From Mytilus galloprovincialis (taxonomy: Eukaryota; Mollusca; Bivalvia; Mytilida; Mytilidae), in the NCBI RefSeq assembly GCF_965363235.1, contig NC_134841.1:54209078-54273077 (forward strand): 64,000 nucleotides of DNA. The letters are read 5' to 3'. The notes beneath the pieces were generated by a model. That model was not told the DNA's origin. It worked only from the letters and a program-made list of their open reading frames with translations, and made no database searches. How positions within the stretch are numbered: position 1 is the first letter of the stretch; each line of letters opens with the position of its first letter. Below, piece after piece: positions 1-12,678 of this stretch. A program made the position numbers and the translations under genes.

Positions 1-982
1 GAGTTGAGAATATAAAGGCATTCATTTAGGAAACAAAAAATAAAGATATGATAGATAAAATAATGCATCCAGAATTCCGGATTATAAAGCAAACTGAGTG
101 CATAAATTTATATTGCGATAGGTTTGTGCAATTTGCATAAGTCATCCGGTTAGTAGAAATTAGGATTTGCCAATGGGTTATAATCGGAAAAAATATGTAC
201 ATTCCCAAGTAATATATAAAATAGTCGAGCTTTAAAATAACTATTCAAATAGAAGCTGTAAATATATACGTTCAACTGGCTTCTTCTATTCACGGTCAAT
301 TATTTCAATTCAGGTGACCCGGCAGTCAGCGGTCTTAGGTTCATGTATTGCTTTTCTTTTTTTAAAGAAAGCAACTTGTTTTAGTACTCGGCGAAAAACT
401 AGGGAAGGGCTCGGTAGAACCCCGCCCTTCCCAAGTTTCTCAGCCTCATACCAAAAAGTTTATATTTTCCTGACATTGACCTAATATTGTATATCGCCAT
501 CTAATCTTAATGTGAGCATACAATTTCTTCATCATCAGAATTAGCAATGTATTGTGTATTTACTTGAACAAATTGAAGATCTGTTCATGATTACACATGA
601 AATTCAAAGACATTGTCAATACAGATAATTCAAAAATTATTGAATGGTTAGATATTAGAATCAGAGAAAAATGTCAGTGATCGTCAGTGACCCATATCGT
701 CATGGTTTACAATTGTGTCAAATGTCTACATTTCTAAGAACTGGGATTGTAACTAGCCGCTCTCAAAGACAAAGGACAAAGTCATGTACAGTTACAAATT
801 GTTATGCTCAACGAAATTTCTGGGAAAAAATAGATTATATTCGGAAAGAAGTTCCATATAAAAAAAATCAAAACTAAGTATTCATGTATTTAACTATTCA
901 ACAGGTTCAATATAGTATCAGCTGCTACATAGATTTTTGACCACTGAACGTGTAGCTAGCCTAGCAGCAATCTTGATTTTCA
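1..982. other. Noncoding, nothing recognised
   Basis: AT-rich sequence with stop codons in all frames. The 68-codon plus ORF at 671-877 has no splice or family support. Confidence 0.5.
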
Positions 983-1146
983 GTGGTGGATCCAGAACTT
1001 TTCATAAGGGGAGGGGGCGCTGATTGACCTAAGGGGGGGGGGGGGCTCCAGTCATGCTTCAATGATTCCCTATATAATCAACCAAATTTTTCCCACGAAA
1101 GGGGGGGGGGGCGGGCCCCCAGGCCCCCCCCTGGATCCGCCTATGC
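983..1146. mobile_element. GGATCC-ended MITE-like element, copy 1
   Basis: About 160 bp running from gtggatccagaac to ctggatccgcctatg. The ends are inverted (GGATCCAG / CTGGATCC) and the inside has G-runs and C-runs. A near-identical copy is at 35603-35767. Confidence 0.75.
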
Positions 1147-1404
1147 TTTTATCTTTTTAGCATTTAGAATAATATTGATGTCATGATAAGTTTATGGTAT
1201 CAATATCAGTTTATAATGTAATGGTATACATAGAATTGGCTTATGACTTGTTGTTACATGCATCTTTATTTTCATTTATATGTTGTTTTAATATTATAAT
1301 CTTACATGCTAACGTACTCTCGAGCAGAATGAACCGCATGGACTCGGTTAGCAGGTTAAAATTTGTTAAACAATATCTTTCTATTTTTTTAGGCAGTGGC
1401 TATC

Positions 1405-1512
1405 ATTTACCGGCTCCGCCAAAAAAGCTTCTTGGGTGCTATTTTACCGGCTCCGGCAAAATAGCCTCATTGGCGCCATTTTGCGGGCTCCGGCAAAAAA
1501 GCGATGTATATA
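1405..1512. repeat. Short imperfect GC-richer repeat
   Basis: Three imperfect copies of a unit containing ccggctcc(g)gcaaaa. They explain the 131-codon plus ORF that crosses this region. Confidence 0.55.
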
Positions 1513-1700
1513 CAAAGTTTTGTTATTTTGCCGGTCTTTCTTTCAGGTTTTTGATCATTGTACGATATGAAGTACATTTTTTTTATTGAATGAACAAAAC
1601 TATCACCTGTTTGTACATTGTCAAAAGTTCAAACCACTTCATGATTACCTGAAAGACATATTCATATAGCAGTCCTAAGTATGAAATAGTTCAAATTATT

Positions 1701-1877
1701 ATGGCATATTGTTATTCTAAACTATTTCCCAAAATTGATCGCCCTGAAGATCATAAAAAACATTTTATTAAAATAGAGTATGTCAGTAAAGGTTTGGATT
1801 TTGTAAATATTGCCGGTTTTAACGACCATTCTGTTAACACTCTAAGACATAAGCCCGAATTTCCAGCTACAAAGTAG
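1701..1877 (+). pseudogene. 58-codon ORF, probable repeat-derived fragment
   Basis: ATG to TAG, reading YVSKGLDFVNIAGFNDHSVN and then TLRHKPEFPATK. It has a more protein-like composition than its surroundings. The NTLRHKP part recurs on the minus strand near 3295-3320 as NTLRHKPGFPN, so it is part of a repeated sequence. Function unknown. Confidence 0.35.
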
Positions 1878-3322
1878 CTGTGGTCTTATCAGACATCATG
1901 CTGATGTCAATTACCCCAGATCATGCATCATGCTGGGTTTGTTGATCTTAATCCCCTAAATAACTGGTCACATACATATTATATTACTTTCTATATATCA
2001 TTTTCAGTACAGTTACAAATGTGTATAAATGATTCCTAGTGAACATGGTGAATATTGATATAGAAATTGAATAATAAAGTTTGATCATGTGAAAGGAAGT
2101 TGAAATAAAAACAGAAAACTATTTAAAGTGATTAAGTTTTTATTGTAATTTATAGTATGTAACATCGTTTGGCACAGTAGCAAATGTACACACGTTTAAA
2201 AAAAGATGACATAAATCTAATTTTGTCAAACAATCATGGGTATGATAGAAAAAAAGAGAACACATTGATTAACACATTCTATTGTTTTGAAGAAAAAAGG
2301 GGGATTGTCATCTGGAGGTTTAATTGGGTTTTTTTTCGTTTTTTGGTAATCAAATTGATTTTTTTTAATAAAAATCAGTTCTTTTGACCACATCAATTTT
2401 GTGTCACAAACCTATGCTGTGTCAAATATTCAATCACAATCCAAATCAAGAGCTGTTTTAAGCTTAAATGTTGTGTCCATACTTGCTCGGCTGTTCCGCT
2501 TTCAACCTCTGCAGGAAATCTGGTTTGCCGTCACTCTGACAGCCTTTAGTTACACTTGAATTTTGGAAATCATTGTTAATTTTGGAATTAGGCTCTATCA
2601 TGCAAAGATCATAGTACTTAAAGACAAGGAGTTTTTAAAGCCCTCTCCCTTTACAAAAAAACTGGAGTTTTTTACTGTTAATTTCTAGCTGTGTAAAGTT
2701 AACTTAGAATCAAAAGCAAGTAGCAAATACAATTTAATTTGAGCATGTTTATTGTGATATAGTATAGAAAAAACGTGAATTTAATCGAAATTGATAGAAA
2801 ACTAAGAAAAATACCAGATTTAGATAAAAGGGGGAGGGCTAAAAAAGTTGTCTTTTAGCCAATATCTATGGCATAGACCAGATCATTTTTCAAAGTTATG
2901 CTAATTGTTTATGGTAATTTTTTAATTTTCCCTGATTTCACATCAGTTTGAAAGAAATCAAAGTTATTTAATATAGAATAAAAGTTGAGGAACAAAATTA
3001 TTTCAGATAAATGCAGGGAAAGTTGTCCATTACATCATTACTAATAAACTAAACATGCATATTATGCATATTAATATTTTTTCTTTAGGATATTTTTTTT
3101 CTTTTCAAATTTATTGTTCAGAAATACAATGAAGCTAGGAGGAAAGACACAGAGAAATATAAACGTATAGCTTATCATTTTGTGATCAACATCTGGTTAT
3201 AATTAGTGAACCACTAAGAAAGTGTGTCCACATAATTTATATCTAACTGATTACTGATAACATGCTGAGATAAATTTATAGAAAAATATTAGGAAATCCG
3301 GGCTTATGTCTTAGAGTGTTAA
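1833..3322. repeat. Inverted repeat pair about 30 bp, 1.46 kb apart
   Basis: taacactctaagacataagc at about 1835 recurs as its reverse complement near 3292-3322. The interval holds no gene and could be an element bounded by the pair, or two separate copies of one repeat. Confidence 0.5.
2385..2510 (+). repeat. Dispersed repeat family B, copy 1
   Basis: Shares tgtcaca/ga..cctat...tcacaatccaaat...aagcttaaat...tgttgtgtcca with copies near 16250-16370 and 26280-26395, all in the same orientation. Confidence 0.55.
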
Positions 3323-4109
3323 AGAACAAATTCCTGGATATTTTGACAATACAGAGCTCTCTCTTATTTGTTACATTTACAAGAAATCTACCCGGAAATT
3401 TGTGTTTAATTATAACCAATTGTGTAAAGATGCTAATATCAGTGAAAATATACCTATACTTCATGTAATTGTAGTAATTCCGAATACATTTATGGACCTA
3501 TTTCCCATGTTATAACAGGAGATCTTAACATCGTTCAAGACCGAGAGTTAAAATCATTCCTCAGTAAAGGACCTTAATATCGTCCCCCATCAATTATTTA
3601 TTGGAATGAGTGTCGTAATATCATCCACGACTCACTGAGTACTTCCTGTTTGAAATGGATAAAACGGGAAAAACTGACAAAAAACTTTGGACTCTTTATT
3701 TTAATTCAGTAATGAACATAGTTGATATACGTATTCAACATTTTAAAGAACATTTTACTATTAACACAAGTGTGGACACAGATGAGTGTGGATAGTATGT
3801 TTGGATGTTTGACAGTGTCTTATGACAAAAGGGAGTTCTATGTTTTCCTATATGGTGTTATTAACTGTGTTGCACGATGACAACCAACCTGAACATTAGG
3901 AGTTTTGTTTATTTAATATTTAGTTTTTATGTCCAAGACGGGCATGGAAGAGAAAGTAATTACATTAGTTACCAAATGATTATGATAGAATATGTTCCAC
4001 ATCTTTGAATTTGAATACATTTTGTAGCTAGGAGAGCAACACATAATAGGTTCATTTTTTCATGTATTTTTTTTTCTAAATGGGAGATGATATATAGATT
4101 TGATAACAT

Positions 4110-4385
4110 GATATAAGGAGCCTGTAATTCAGTGGTTGTCGTTTGTTTGTGTTACATATTCGCTTTTCGTTTATTTTTTGTACATAAATAAGGCCGTTAG
4201 TTTTCTCGTTTGAATTGTTTTACATTGTCATATCGGGGCCTTTTATAGCTGATAATGTGTTATTGGCTTTGTTCATTGCTGATGGCCATATGGTGACCTG
4301 TAGTTGTTAATTTCTGTGTCATTTTGGTCTTTTGTGGAGAATTGTCTCATTGGCAATCATACCACATCTTTTTTATATGTAAATA
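4110..4385 (+). repeat. Dispersed repeat with 3' end cattggcaatcataccacatc
   Basis: This motif is a very common end of dispersed repeats in mussel DNA. The same end recurs in this window at about 63230-63255. No coding capacity. Confidence 0.6.
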
Positions 4386-4439
4386 AAATTTTGTTAAAAT
4401 GTTCCTCATATTAGAATACATTTATTGGTTTTTAGTGAT

Positions 4440-4860
4440 GACAATGCCTGACATGATGCTTGGGAGTTTGTTGACAGGTGTCATTTGACCTTGACCTCAT
4501 TTTATATAGTTCTGTGGTCAAATTTAAGATTTTGAGTTTTGGACTTTTTTTCTGATGCTACTACTGTATATGCAACAGGTCAACTATATTTGGTGTATGG
4601 AAATATTTTATGATGTACATGTCCGTATCACAGGTTTTATTTGATATTGACCTCATTCTTATGGCTCATTGCTCAGTGTATAGTTTTTGTGCTTTGGTCT
4701 GTTATATATATTTCTTGCATTGAAGGAATGTAAGCTGTACATGTCTGCCTGGCATGGTTCATCTGACCTAGACCATATTTTCGTTGTTCATTGGTCAATT
4801 TTCAGTTTTATTGGTTAAGTATGTTTCTTAGAAACTATAGGTTGCCATTCTGTAAATATA
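4440..4860 (+). repeat. Diverged tandem repeat, unit about 150-165 bp
   Basis: Three degenerate units built around tttgaccttgacctcatttt, tttgatattgacctcattct and tctgacctagaccatatttt. Confidence 0.55.
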
Positions 4861-5472
4861 TATATATAGGCAATGCAATTTCCCATAGGAACTCGGAACT
4901 TTGCGGCTAAACTGTGACTCAGTTTACTAGAAAGTTTTTTGAAAAATAACATCCCAGAACGGAGAGTTTATATGCACTGACTACTATTTTATTCAAAGGT
5001 CAAAATACAGGGCTGTGCAGCATATACGCCCTGAACTTCTAAAAGTTTAAACTAATATTAAAATTCTATCTTTACCCTCATTTTTGGACCTTATACACTA
5101 CAGTGAAATAATTTTAATGAATAATATGAAAAGAAATTGAATTCCAAAAATTAATATAAACTATTTAAAAGATCTTAATCTTTTAGTATATTTTTTTTTC
5201 GTTTTCTAAAGAGAACTTACTAGTACGCTGTTCGGCCAGCTTCAGCTGGTGGAAACAGAAAACCAAAGTTTGGAATTTTACCACTCACAGTTTCCATCTG
5301 TTTTATTGAATTTTTCTTTTTTTTTTCTTTTTCTTTTCATTTCTTAATCTTGATTATTAGTAAATAAGAAATAAAAAAAAAAATTAATCTTTGCGGAATA
5401 TAAATTTGAAACAGGGATCGAAAACAAAAGTCATATACACAATAACGTATCATGTGTTTTCTTAAGGGAGCT

Positions 5473-5599
5473 AGTTCGCTTCTCAGTTTCAGAATAATAA
5501 ACTTTTCAAAACACTAGTTTATATTGATAGGGGATTAATAAAGGAATCCAAAGAGCTAAAAAAAAATATAGGTCTCCGTGCTTGTTTTCGAGATAATAG
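5473..5599 (+). repeat. Direct repeat flanking the GATATC array, left copy
   Basis: Begins agttcgcttctcag and ends gagataatag. It matches 6387-6520 with only small differences (an extra gattt in the right copy). Confidence 0.85.
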
Positions 5600-6357
5600 T
5601 TTAGAAGATATCTTATATACTTTATAAGATATCTTATATACTTTATAAGATATCATATATACTTTATGAGATATCTTATATAAAAAATATTATAATTTTC
5701 TTTATAAGATATCTTATATACTTTTATTATAAGATATCTTCTAAAATTTATAAGATATCTTATAAAGTATATAAGATATTTTCTAGAGTTTATAAGATAT
5801 CTTATAAAAACTGGATTATTAGATATATTATATATTATATGAGATATCTTATAAACTTTAGGAGATATCTTATAAATAATTTTTATATAAAATATCTTAT
5901 AAAACATATAAGATATCTCAAATAATATATAAGATATCTTATAAAGTATATAAGATATCTTATAAAGAAAATTATATGAGATATCTTATAAATTATATGA
6001 GATATCTTATAAATTATATGAGATATCTTATAAATTATATGAGATATCTTATAAAATATAAAAGATATCTTATAAAGTATATAAGATATCTTATAAAGTA
6101 TATAAGATATTTTATAAAGTTTATAAGATATCTTACATAATTTATAAGATATCTCATATAATTTTCTTTATAAGATATCTTATATACTTTATAAGATATC
6201 TTCTAAAGTTTATAAGATATCTTATTAAGTATATAAGATATCTTATAAAGTTTATAAGATATCTTATAAAGTATATAAGATATCTTATAAAGTATATAAG
6301 ATATCTTCTAAAGTTGATAAGATATCTTATATGAATATTTTATGAGATATCTTGAAG
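5600..6357. repeat. GATATC palindrome satellite array
   Basis: About 40 AGATATCT-type palindromes spaced 18-25 bp apart with linkers such as tataaagtata and tataaattatatg. Almost pure A/T apart from the GATATC centres. It reads nearly the same on both strands, which explains the 84-codon minus ORF. Confidence 0.93.
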
Positions 6358-6386
6358 TTAAATCATAGTAAAACGGCTTGCCAAAG

Positions 6387-6520
6387 AGTTCGCTTCTCAG
6401 TCTTAGAATAATAAACTTTTGATTTCAAAACACTAGTTTATATTGATAGGGGATTAATAAAGGAATCCAAAGAGTTAAAAAAAAATATATAGGTCACCGT
6501 GCTTGTTTTTGAGATAATAG
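6387..6520 (+). repeat. Direct repeat flanking the GATATC array, right copy
   Basis: Second copy of 5473-5599, same orientation, immediately downstream of the array. Confidence 0.85.
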
Positions 6521-6639
6521 CCATTGAAATTTTGGCGGGAAAATATTCTCTCTTGACTTTTCATAGCTTTATTATTGACAAAAACAGAAAGTTGAAGTTC
6601 TCAAAACTCTTTAAAAATATTTTTTTTATTTTTTAAGAC

Positions 6640-7145
6640 CTTATACATGTAAAAGATTTACAAAAAGAAATATAGGATATAGGGATAACCGGGCAATTTT
6701 TTTCACGGCATTCAAATAGATAAAACCAGAGGATTCGAAATTCTGACAAAAAATCCAAAACACATGTGACAAGCCAGCTTCTTTTAATACATGTATGATA
6801 CTATACATCCTTAACGGGAGGGATTGTGCTTTCATATGATAAAGACATAATCTTTCAATCAGTTTAATTAAGGTCTGGAGCTGGCATGTCATTAACTGCT
6901 GTAGTAGTCCTTTGTAATGTGTGTAGGATTGTCATTTTACTTAGTTGTTTCTGTTACCTATTCTGACATGGGACTCAGACTTCTTTTAAACTGAGTTTTA
7001 CTGTGTGTATTACTATGTGTGTGTTTATTCTATATTGGCTAGAGGTACAATGAAAGGGTTGATATCTCAGAAACATGTTTAACCCTGCCACACTTTTGCG
7101 CCTGTCCCAAATCAAGTGCCTCTGGTCTTTGTTAGTCTTATTATT
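6640..7145 (+). repeat. Dispersed repeat family A, left copy
   Basis: Contains ggtctggagctggcatgtca and aacatgtttaaccctgccac...gcgcctgtccc. The first part recurs inverted at 62870-63060 and the second part inverted at about 56230-56310. Confidence 0.65.
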
Positions 7146-7194
7146 ACTATACTATATATAAAAATATTAATTTTCGCGAACCATTTAGGTCATG

Positions 7195-7610
7195 GAAATT
7201 CCAAAATATGGCATCAGTAAGGAGAGTTGTACAAACAATGTAAATACACAGAACCCCATCCAAACTTGCTTTAACTAATAGTATTCATCTTTTTCTATTT
7301 TATATGTACTAACAACATTCCATTTTTCTATAATTTCGATTAAAAAATTCCAAAATCTGATTTAAAATAGGTCGAATGCCCCAAATAAACGTTGTCTGAT
7401 TGGTTGAAGTACTGTGGCGTCGATGATAAGCATAGAAAGCCTCGATGTAAAGCACACGCTTCACAGGAATAAGGAGAGTTTTACAAATAATGTGAATACA
7501 CAGATCCTCCATCCTATTTATGTTTTGCTGAAAATGTTGCAGTGTTCATCATTTCTGTTTTGATTCTGCTAACAACATTCCATTTTTTCTATAATTCCGA
7601 TTTAAAGATG
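7195..7610 (+). repeat. Tandem duplication, period about 252-260 bp
   Basis: ggagagtt(g/t)tacaaa(c/t)aatgt at 7221 and 7473, and ctaacaacattccatttt at about 7308 and 7568. Confidence 0.7.
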
Positions 7611-10600
7611 TGGAAACCCGTAATAAAAATAGATGGCCTCAACCTCGAGTTCAACCGGGGTTATATAAACCGATTCACAAATAAAGATTCTTGCGCTCAA
7701 ATGTAATTCTTAGTGAAGTATACGGGTAAATTCGTTTACGGAAATTTATACACACTTTATCATTAATATATTACCAGGCTTTTGCATATTCACGTTTTTT
7801 TATGCTCAACTTTAGTCAAATTCAATTCTATACATTTTTTTTACGTAAAGCAACAGGAGTAAGAATATTATTACGCGCCAATTTAACCAGCATCATCACC
7901 ATCATCAAAATTATTTACCGTTATCTTTGTGAAATTTCAGTTATATAGTTTATTAATTATAGAAATTTTGGTAAGTTTTACTAATTAATGTTAAGGTTCT
8001 ACTGATTATATGATGTGCTTCTCTAGACCTTTTTGACGGTCAGTTTTATCCAATTTATCTCAATATTATCCCCAATGACAGAAATGTCAACCCGACCTAT
8101 TCGTGTCAAAAGTGAAAATCGCATCTATTTGATGAACTAATTTCTTCATAAACTGTACATGCATTATTTCTGTATTATTTGATAACCAATCACATTCACG
8201 TTGCATGTTTGCATGATAATGGGTTATGTATTAGTGGATTGTAAGGGCAATGCTACATGTGAGGTCTGCGCGATCACGTGACATAATAAAAGGGTTAGGG
8301 TGCAAATAAGAAGTACGCTTTAGAAGCGAAGCTCCTGCTAGAGGAGGGAGATAAAAGACTAGGTAACAGGTAACAGGTATAAAAAGAGGAGCCCTCAGGG
8401 CCTAAAACACGGAAGTGGAAAACGCGGAAAAAATTGGTATATCTCTGGAATATAAGATAAATTAATAATTAAAACGGATTTTGAAAGCTTATACAATAGA
8501 CTATGAAGCGCTTCATTCTAAAAATGTACGCACGGTCAAGGCTTTTACAACCCTATAAAGTTACAAAAAGAAGCATAATACTTATAATTACATTTTTTAG
8601 CTAGGATCATGAAAACACGATTTTTATCAAGTTTTATTTCACCTGTGCACTTTATTGTGGGACCTCGTGTCATCATGAATGATAAATTTTATTGTCTAAT
8701 ACAATTGCTTACGGAATAACACGTGATGTGCAGTTAGCCAATCAGAATAACGTATTATAATGAAACATACATCTAATGTAATTATAAAAGCATATAACCT
8801 GATCAAAATCTGGAAAATGATTCTTAAAGATAATTTTATGTAAAATAATATGATATAAAGAAATATACAATGTATAATATGTATTTACATTACGTAAAAA
8901 GGGTTAAAAATTGACCGGGGGGAAATTGACTGGAAGTCTTCCTTGTTTAATATAAAGATGAAGTCAAATTTTCAACTTTGAATTAAAATTTACCAAAAAA
9001 AATAAAAAGCCCGGTAAAAATCGTGAACATGTTTTTTTTTAAAATAATTTAATTAAAAAATATAATCCGACATGAATGACATGAATAATCGATCTGATGC
9101 TTCTTAGTCGAGAATTAAAACTAACGACCATATATTGCATTCAGTTGAAATTTGATAAATGATACCAGGAACATATTTATATGATAGATATACAATGTAT
9201 GGTTCCCAGATGTTACGTACACATATAAAATAAACAATACTTTAGATATTATTTGTATCCAATTTTTTTTTGAAATTTCTTCTCACCGAGTCAGTTGGTA
9301 CAATCACAAGTGCTTTCATAGCAACGTCCAGAAACGATTTTATTTTTTCGATATATTCTCCTCAATAAAAAGAAACATCTGATTTTTAACACAAATTTAA
9401 AATTTTAAATATTTCTGTTCAAACATATGATGTGTTAATAACTAAATATTGCTTACAAATGGACTGTTTCATACCACCCGACTATTAAATGAAACAAATA
9501 CAGTTAGGACGCATGTTGTGCACCCAGTGTGATGTGTTTTGCGCACTGTGTGATGCGTTTGATGATAAGACTAGCTTAGGGTCAATTAACATATTAGTTC
9601 TGTTAATATGTAACAAAAAAGGGCATGCATTTCCCATCGTTATTAAAATAATTATTAAGTAATAATTATGTCCTCATCTCCTTGTCAAAAACTTCAAACT
9701 TGACAAATCTGACAAATCAAATCCTTATCATCGAAGTAAAACTGTCCATACGGCATAACCAAACTTATGAATTTCATTTATACACATTACGTTGATGTTT
9801 TCCGTTGAATAAACGAATCAAAATCTGACTGGCTATATGACAGTAAAAGAGATATGAAATTTCTTTAATTGGTATAAAGAAACTTGAAGATGCAAGTCAA
9901 ACATGCTCGTATAAGTGTCATGCATGCACGGATTAACCGACCGTGCAAGGGCTGTTTAGCCAGTCAAGGTCATTTAAAACTTCCATTTGTTTGCATGCAC
10001 GATGGATGTATTATAAACAACACATTCTGGATCTTTTGTCTATATATATTCAAAAATAATTAATTTACTCACAAGTAATTAATGGTTTGGCCACAAGTAA
10101 ATCATATTCATGAGTTTGTTACGATCATCTATTTCATAAAAAGACATATCTATAAATTATAGATAAGGTCACAACAATTTAAGTTATATTTAAGTTTGAG
10201 AGAGGGAGGAGATCTGTGAGAGAATGTGATTTCATAGTAAGGGTAGGATGTACTGGTCTAATGAAAGTGCAGTTTCTGTTTTCTTCATCAATCTAATAAG
10301 TCTAAATATTGAAATTGCTGCCGTCTAAAAGTTCACAGGTTAGCAGCCTTTCTTGTAACTGTCTATGTGGTGCTTATATATAAACATTGTATCACTTCTC
10401 AGTAGCTAGATAGAGTTGTAGCTTTTCATCAAATTGAGCAGCAGCTTCTCTACTTAAAACAAAAGAGGTGTGCCTGCTTGAAACGGAGGAATTTAACATA
10501 GAAAGCAATGGGACCATGAATTAGTCGTGTCCTTCCTATTGGCGAAAGACGCTCATTTTTTATTTTATCATTTAGCCAGGTATTAGAGCAAGGTGTATAT

Positions 10601-11089
10601 CTTAGCGATCAGCCTTCGTTTGTTTCCATTACAAAACATTCAGAATGGTTGGGAAACTATTTTATTTTTATATTAATTAAACTGAAATACTATTTAAAAT
10701 TAATTTAGTGTTATTTTTTTACTTTGAAATGAAAAAAATGACATTATTCTGTAAATCGGAATAAAAAAAATTGAGGGAGAAATTATTTCGAATAAGTTTT
10801 CAGTCAAACGCATGTGTGATCAAGACAATCTAATATTTTTGGGAAGCACGACTGCCTTCATACTGACACTGACACTTGAACATAGAAAACACTTTTAAGG
10901 ATGAGACAACGACCATGCTTGTAGTGATTGGGTTTTTAGATTAAGTAATATATTATTGTGTTATTTTTTCAATACAGCAAATGAGTAAACTGACCACTGT
11001 ACTATAAATTAACAAATTTAGACAAGACAGGTTGGAAATATTGTCTCCCAATTTCCAGGACTACATTGTATATTATGCAGTAAATGGTT
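7611..11089. other. Noncoding, nothing recognised
   Basis: AT-rich, no ORF of note, no splice-bounded conserved reading frame seen on either strand. Confidence 0.5.
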
Positions 11090-11690
11090 GTGCTATACTT
11101 GTGTCACCTTTGGCAAGAGTACCTAAATACATGAAATAGGATTCAGATATACATGTACATTTCAACAAATATTTACCGTAATTTCAATTGTTCGTTTGTT
11201 CATTTCATCCATCTCGTAATAATAACAATTTGTAAATAAAGGCAACAGTAGTATACCGCTGTTCAAAACTCATAAATCCATGGACAAAAAACAAAACCGA
11301 GGGAAAAGCAATAAATATAAGAGGAGAACAACAACACAACATCAAAATGCAACACACACAGTAACGGACCAAGCACCAGACAAAATCCCACGAGAACAAC
11401 GTCAACAAACATAACATCAAAACCAACCACATGAATTTGGGATAGACAAGTACTGTGACACGTCTTGCGTTAATGTGAACCCACACTCAATAATAAGAGG
11501 AAATGTAACACACATAGAAATGAACTGATACATAAACTCCCCATTTCCATTCTCAATTTTATAATATAACAATGGCCGTATTCCTGACTTGGTACAGGAC
11601 ATTTTTATGATATTTTAAATAAAACTTAAAATAAAGAATGTGATAAATGTTTTTTAAATTTAACCCATATGATCCAATAGACCTTATCGC
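11090..11690. repeat. Dispersed repeat interrupted by another repeat
   Basis: Ends (acctttggcaagagtacc...ggattcagatatac and atttaacccatatgatc) match 43720-43895. The middle (about 11225-11605, ending gacttggtacaggacatttt) is absent there and looks like a nested insertion. The minus ORFs of 93 and 61 codons are inside this repeat. Confidence 0.6.
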
Positions 11691-11714
11691 TATTTGAACG
11701 CCTTTTAACATTTT

Positions 11715-11859
11715 AATGAATGGCTATTATTTATTTTGAATTTATTGAACCATAAAACTAATTTTTGACTTCTTCCACGAAGCGGATTATGTAAAATGTG
11801 AAGAGTCAAAAATTAGTTTTATAGTTCAATAAAATCAAAATAAATTATTGCCATTCATT
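11715..11859. repeat. Foldback repeat, arms about 62 bp
   Basis: aatgaatggc...ataaaactaatttttgac returns as its reverse complement after a loop of about 20 bp around the tcttccacgaagcgga region. Confidence 0.85.
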
Positions 11860-12088
11860 ATAAATAAATATCTATCAAAAATAAGGCTCAAAGAACTTTT
11901 TATATTTTTTATATTAAAAATAACAACCTACACACATGTTGGCGTATGAATACACAACATCAGAGTGGGCGTGTCGTCATAAAAATTGACAACATTGAAA
12001 ATAAAACTAATAGTTTTAACCAATCAGAAGACAGTTAAAACACCAAATTTATTTATTACTGGATATCACACAATTTCCCGTAAAATTT

Positions 12089-12096
12089 TGACGTCA
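12089..12096. promoter_or_regulatory. CRE-like TGACGTCA palindrome upstream of the plus gene
   Basis: A perfect TGACGTCA octamer (ATF/CREB consensus) lies about 580 bp before the start codon. About 95 bp further on, a GC-richer stretch ends in GACAAG|gtatat (around 12186), a possible noncoding first exon. Position suggests promoter use, but the octamer could be chance. Confidence 0.3.
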
Positions 12097-12624
12097 TAAA
12101 ACAAAACATTTGACTCTACAATGGAAAAGCGATTGTTCTATACGTCAAAAGTTCAAGCGGCCGGGTCAGCGGGATTAGCGACAAGGTATATAACATGTAT
12201 GGTCTGGAACATATCTATAGACTATACTTAGCACCGGCCAGTGATCCTGAATTTTTTTCACCTAATTTCATTTTAGCTTCTTGGGACACTTAATTTTCCA
12301 ACAAATCTGGAGGCCTGCGAGACGAATTTATTCGATTAAAATCGATATGGGCGATACTGTTACATGTAATGCAGTACCAGCTGATGTTGTTTTGTCACAT
12401 ACACACATGTCTCAGTGGCATATTTGTCCAATTTCTGTACTGTACCTTCTATTCTTTCACTTAGATACATGAAATTAACTGAAAGTCATAAATCATGACA
12501 TTTTCTAAAAAATTCCATATTTATAGCTGTTCACACAATTTTTGTTTCTCATATGATTATGGCTAGATTCTTTTTGTTCATTTGCAACTTTATAAATTAC
12601 ATGATCTGTAATTTTCCATTTCAG

Positions 12625-12678
12625 ATGAAACATTTACACGATTGACCTCTCTCTACATTTTATGCAATACAATGGCAG
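12625..12678 (+). CDS. Exon 1: 5'UTR end and start codon of the transposase-like gene
   Basis: An exon after the acceptor tttcag (ends 12624). ATG at 12672 is followed by GCA-G and the donor gtgagt. It ends in phase 1 and joins exon 2 to read M-A-D-I-R-K. No upstream in-frame exon is needed. An earlier, purely noncoding exon probably exists. The start choice rests on the phase match and the strong donor. Confidence 0.65.

Noticed and set aside
5653..5907. 84-codon minus ORF
   Set aside because: Lies wholly inside the GATATC palindrome array.
12281..12472. 63-codon plus ORF before exon 1
   Set aside because: It follows an AG but no donor joins it in phase to exon 1 or 2, and its composition is not protein-like.
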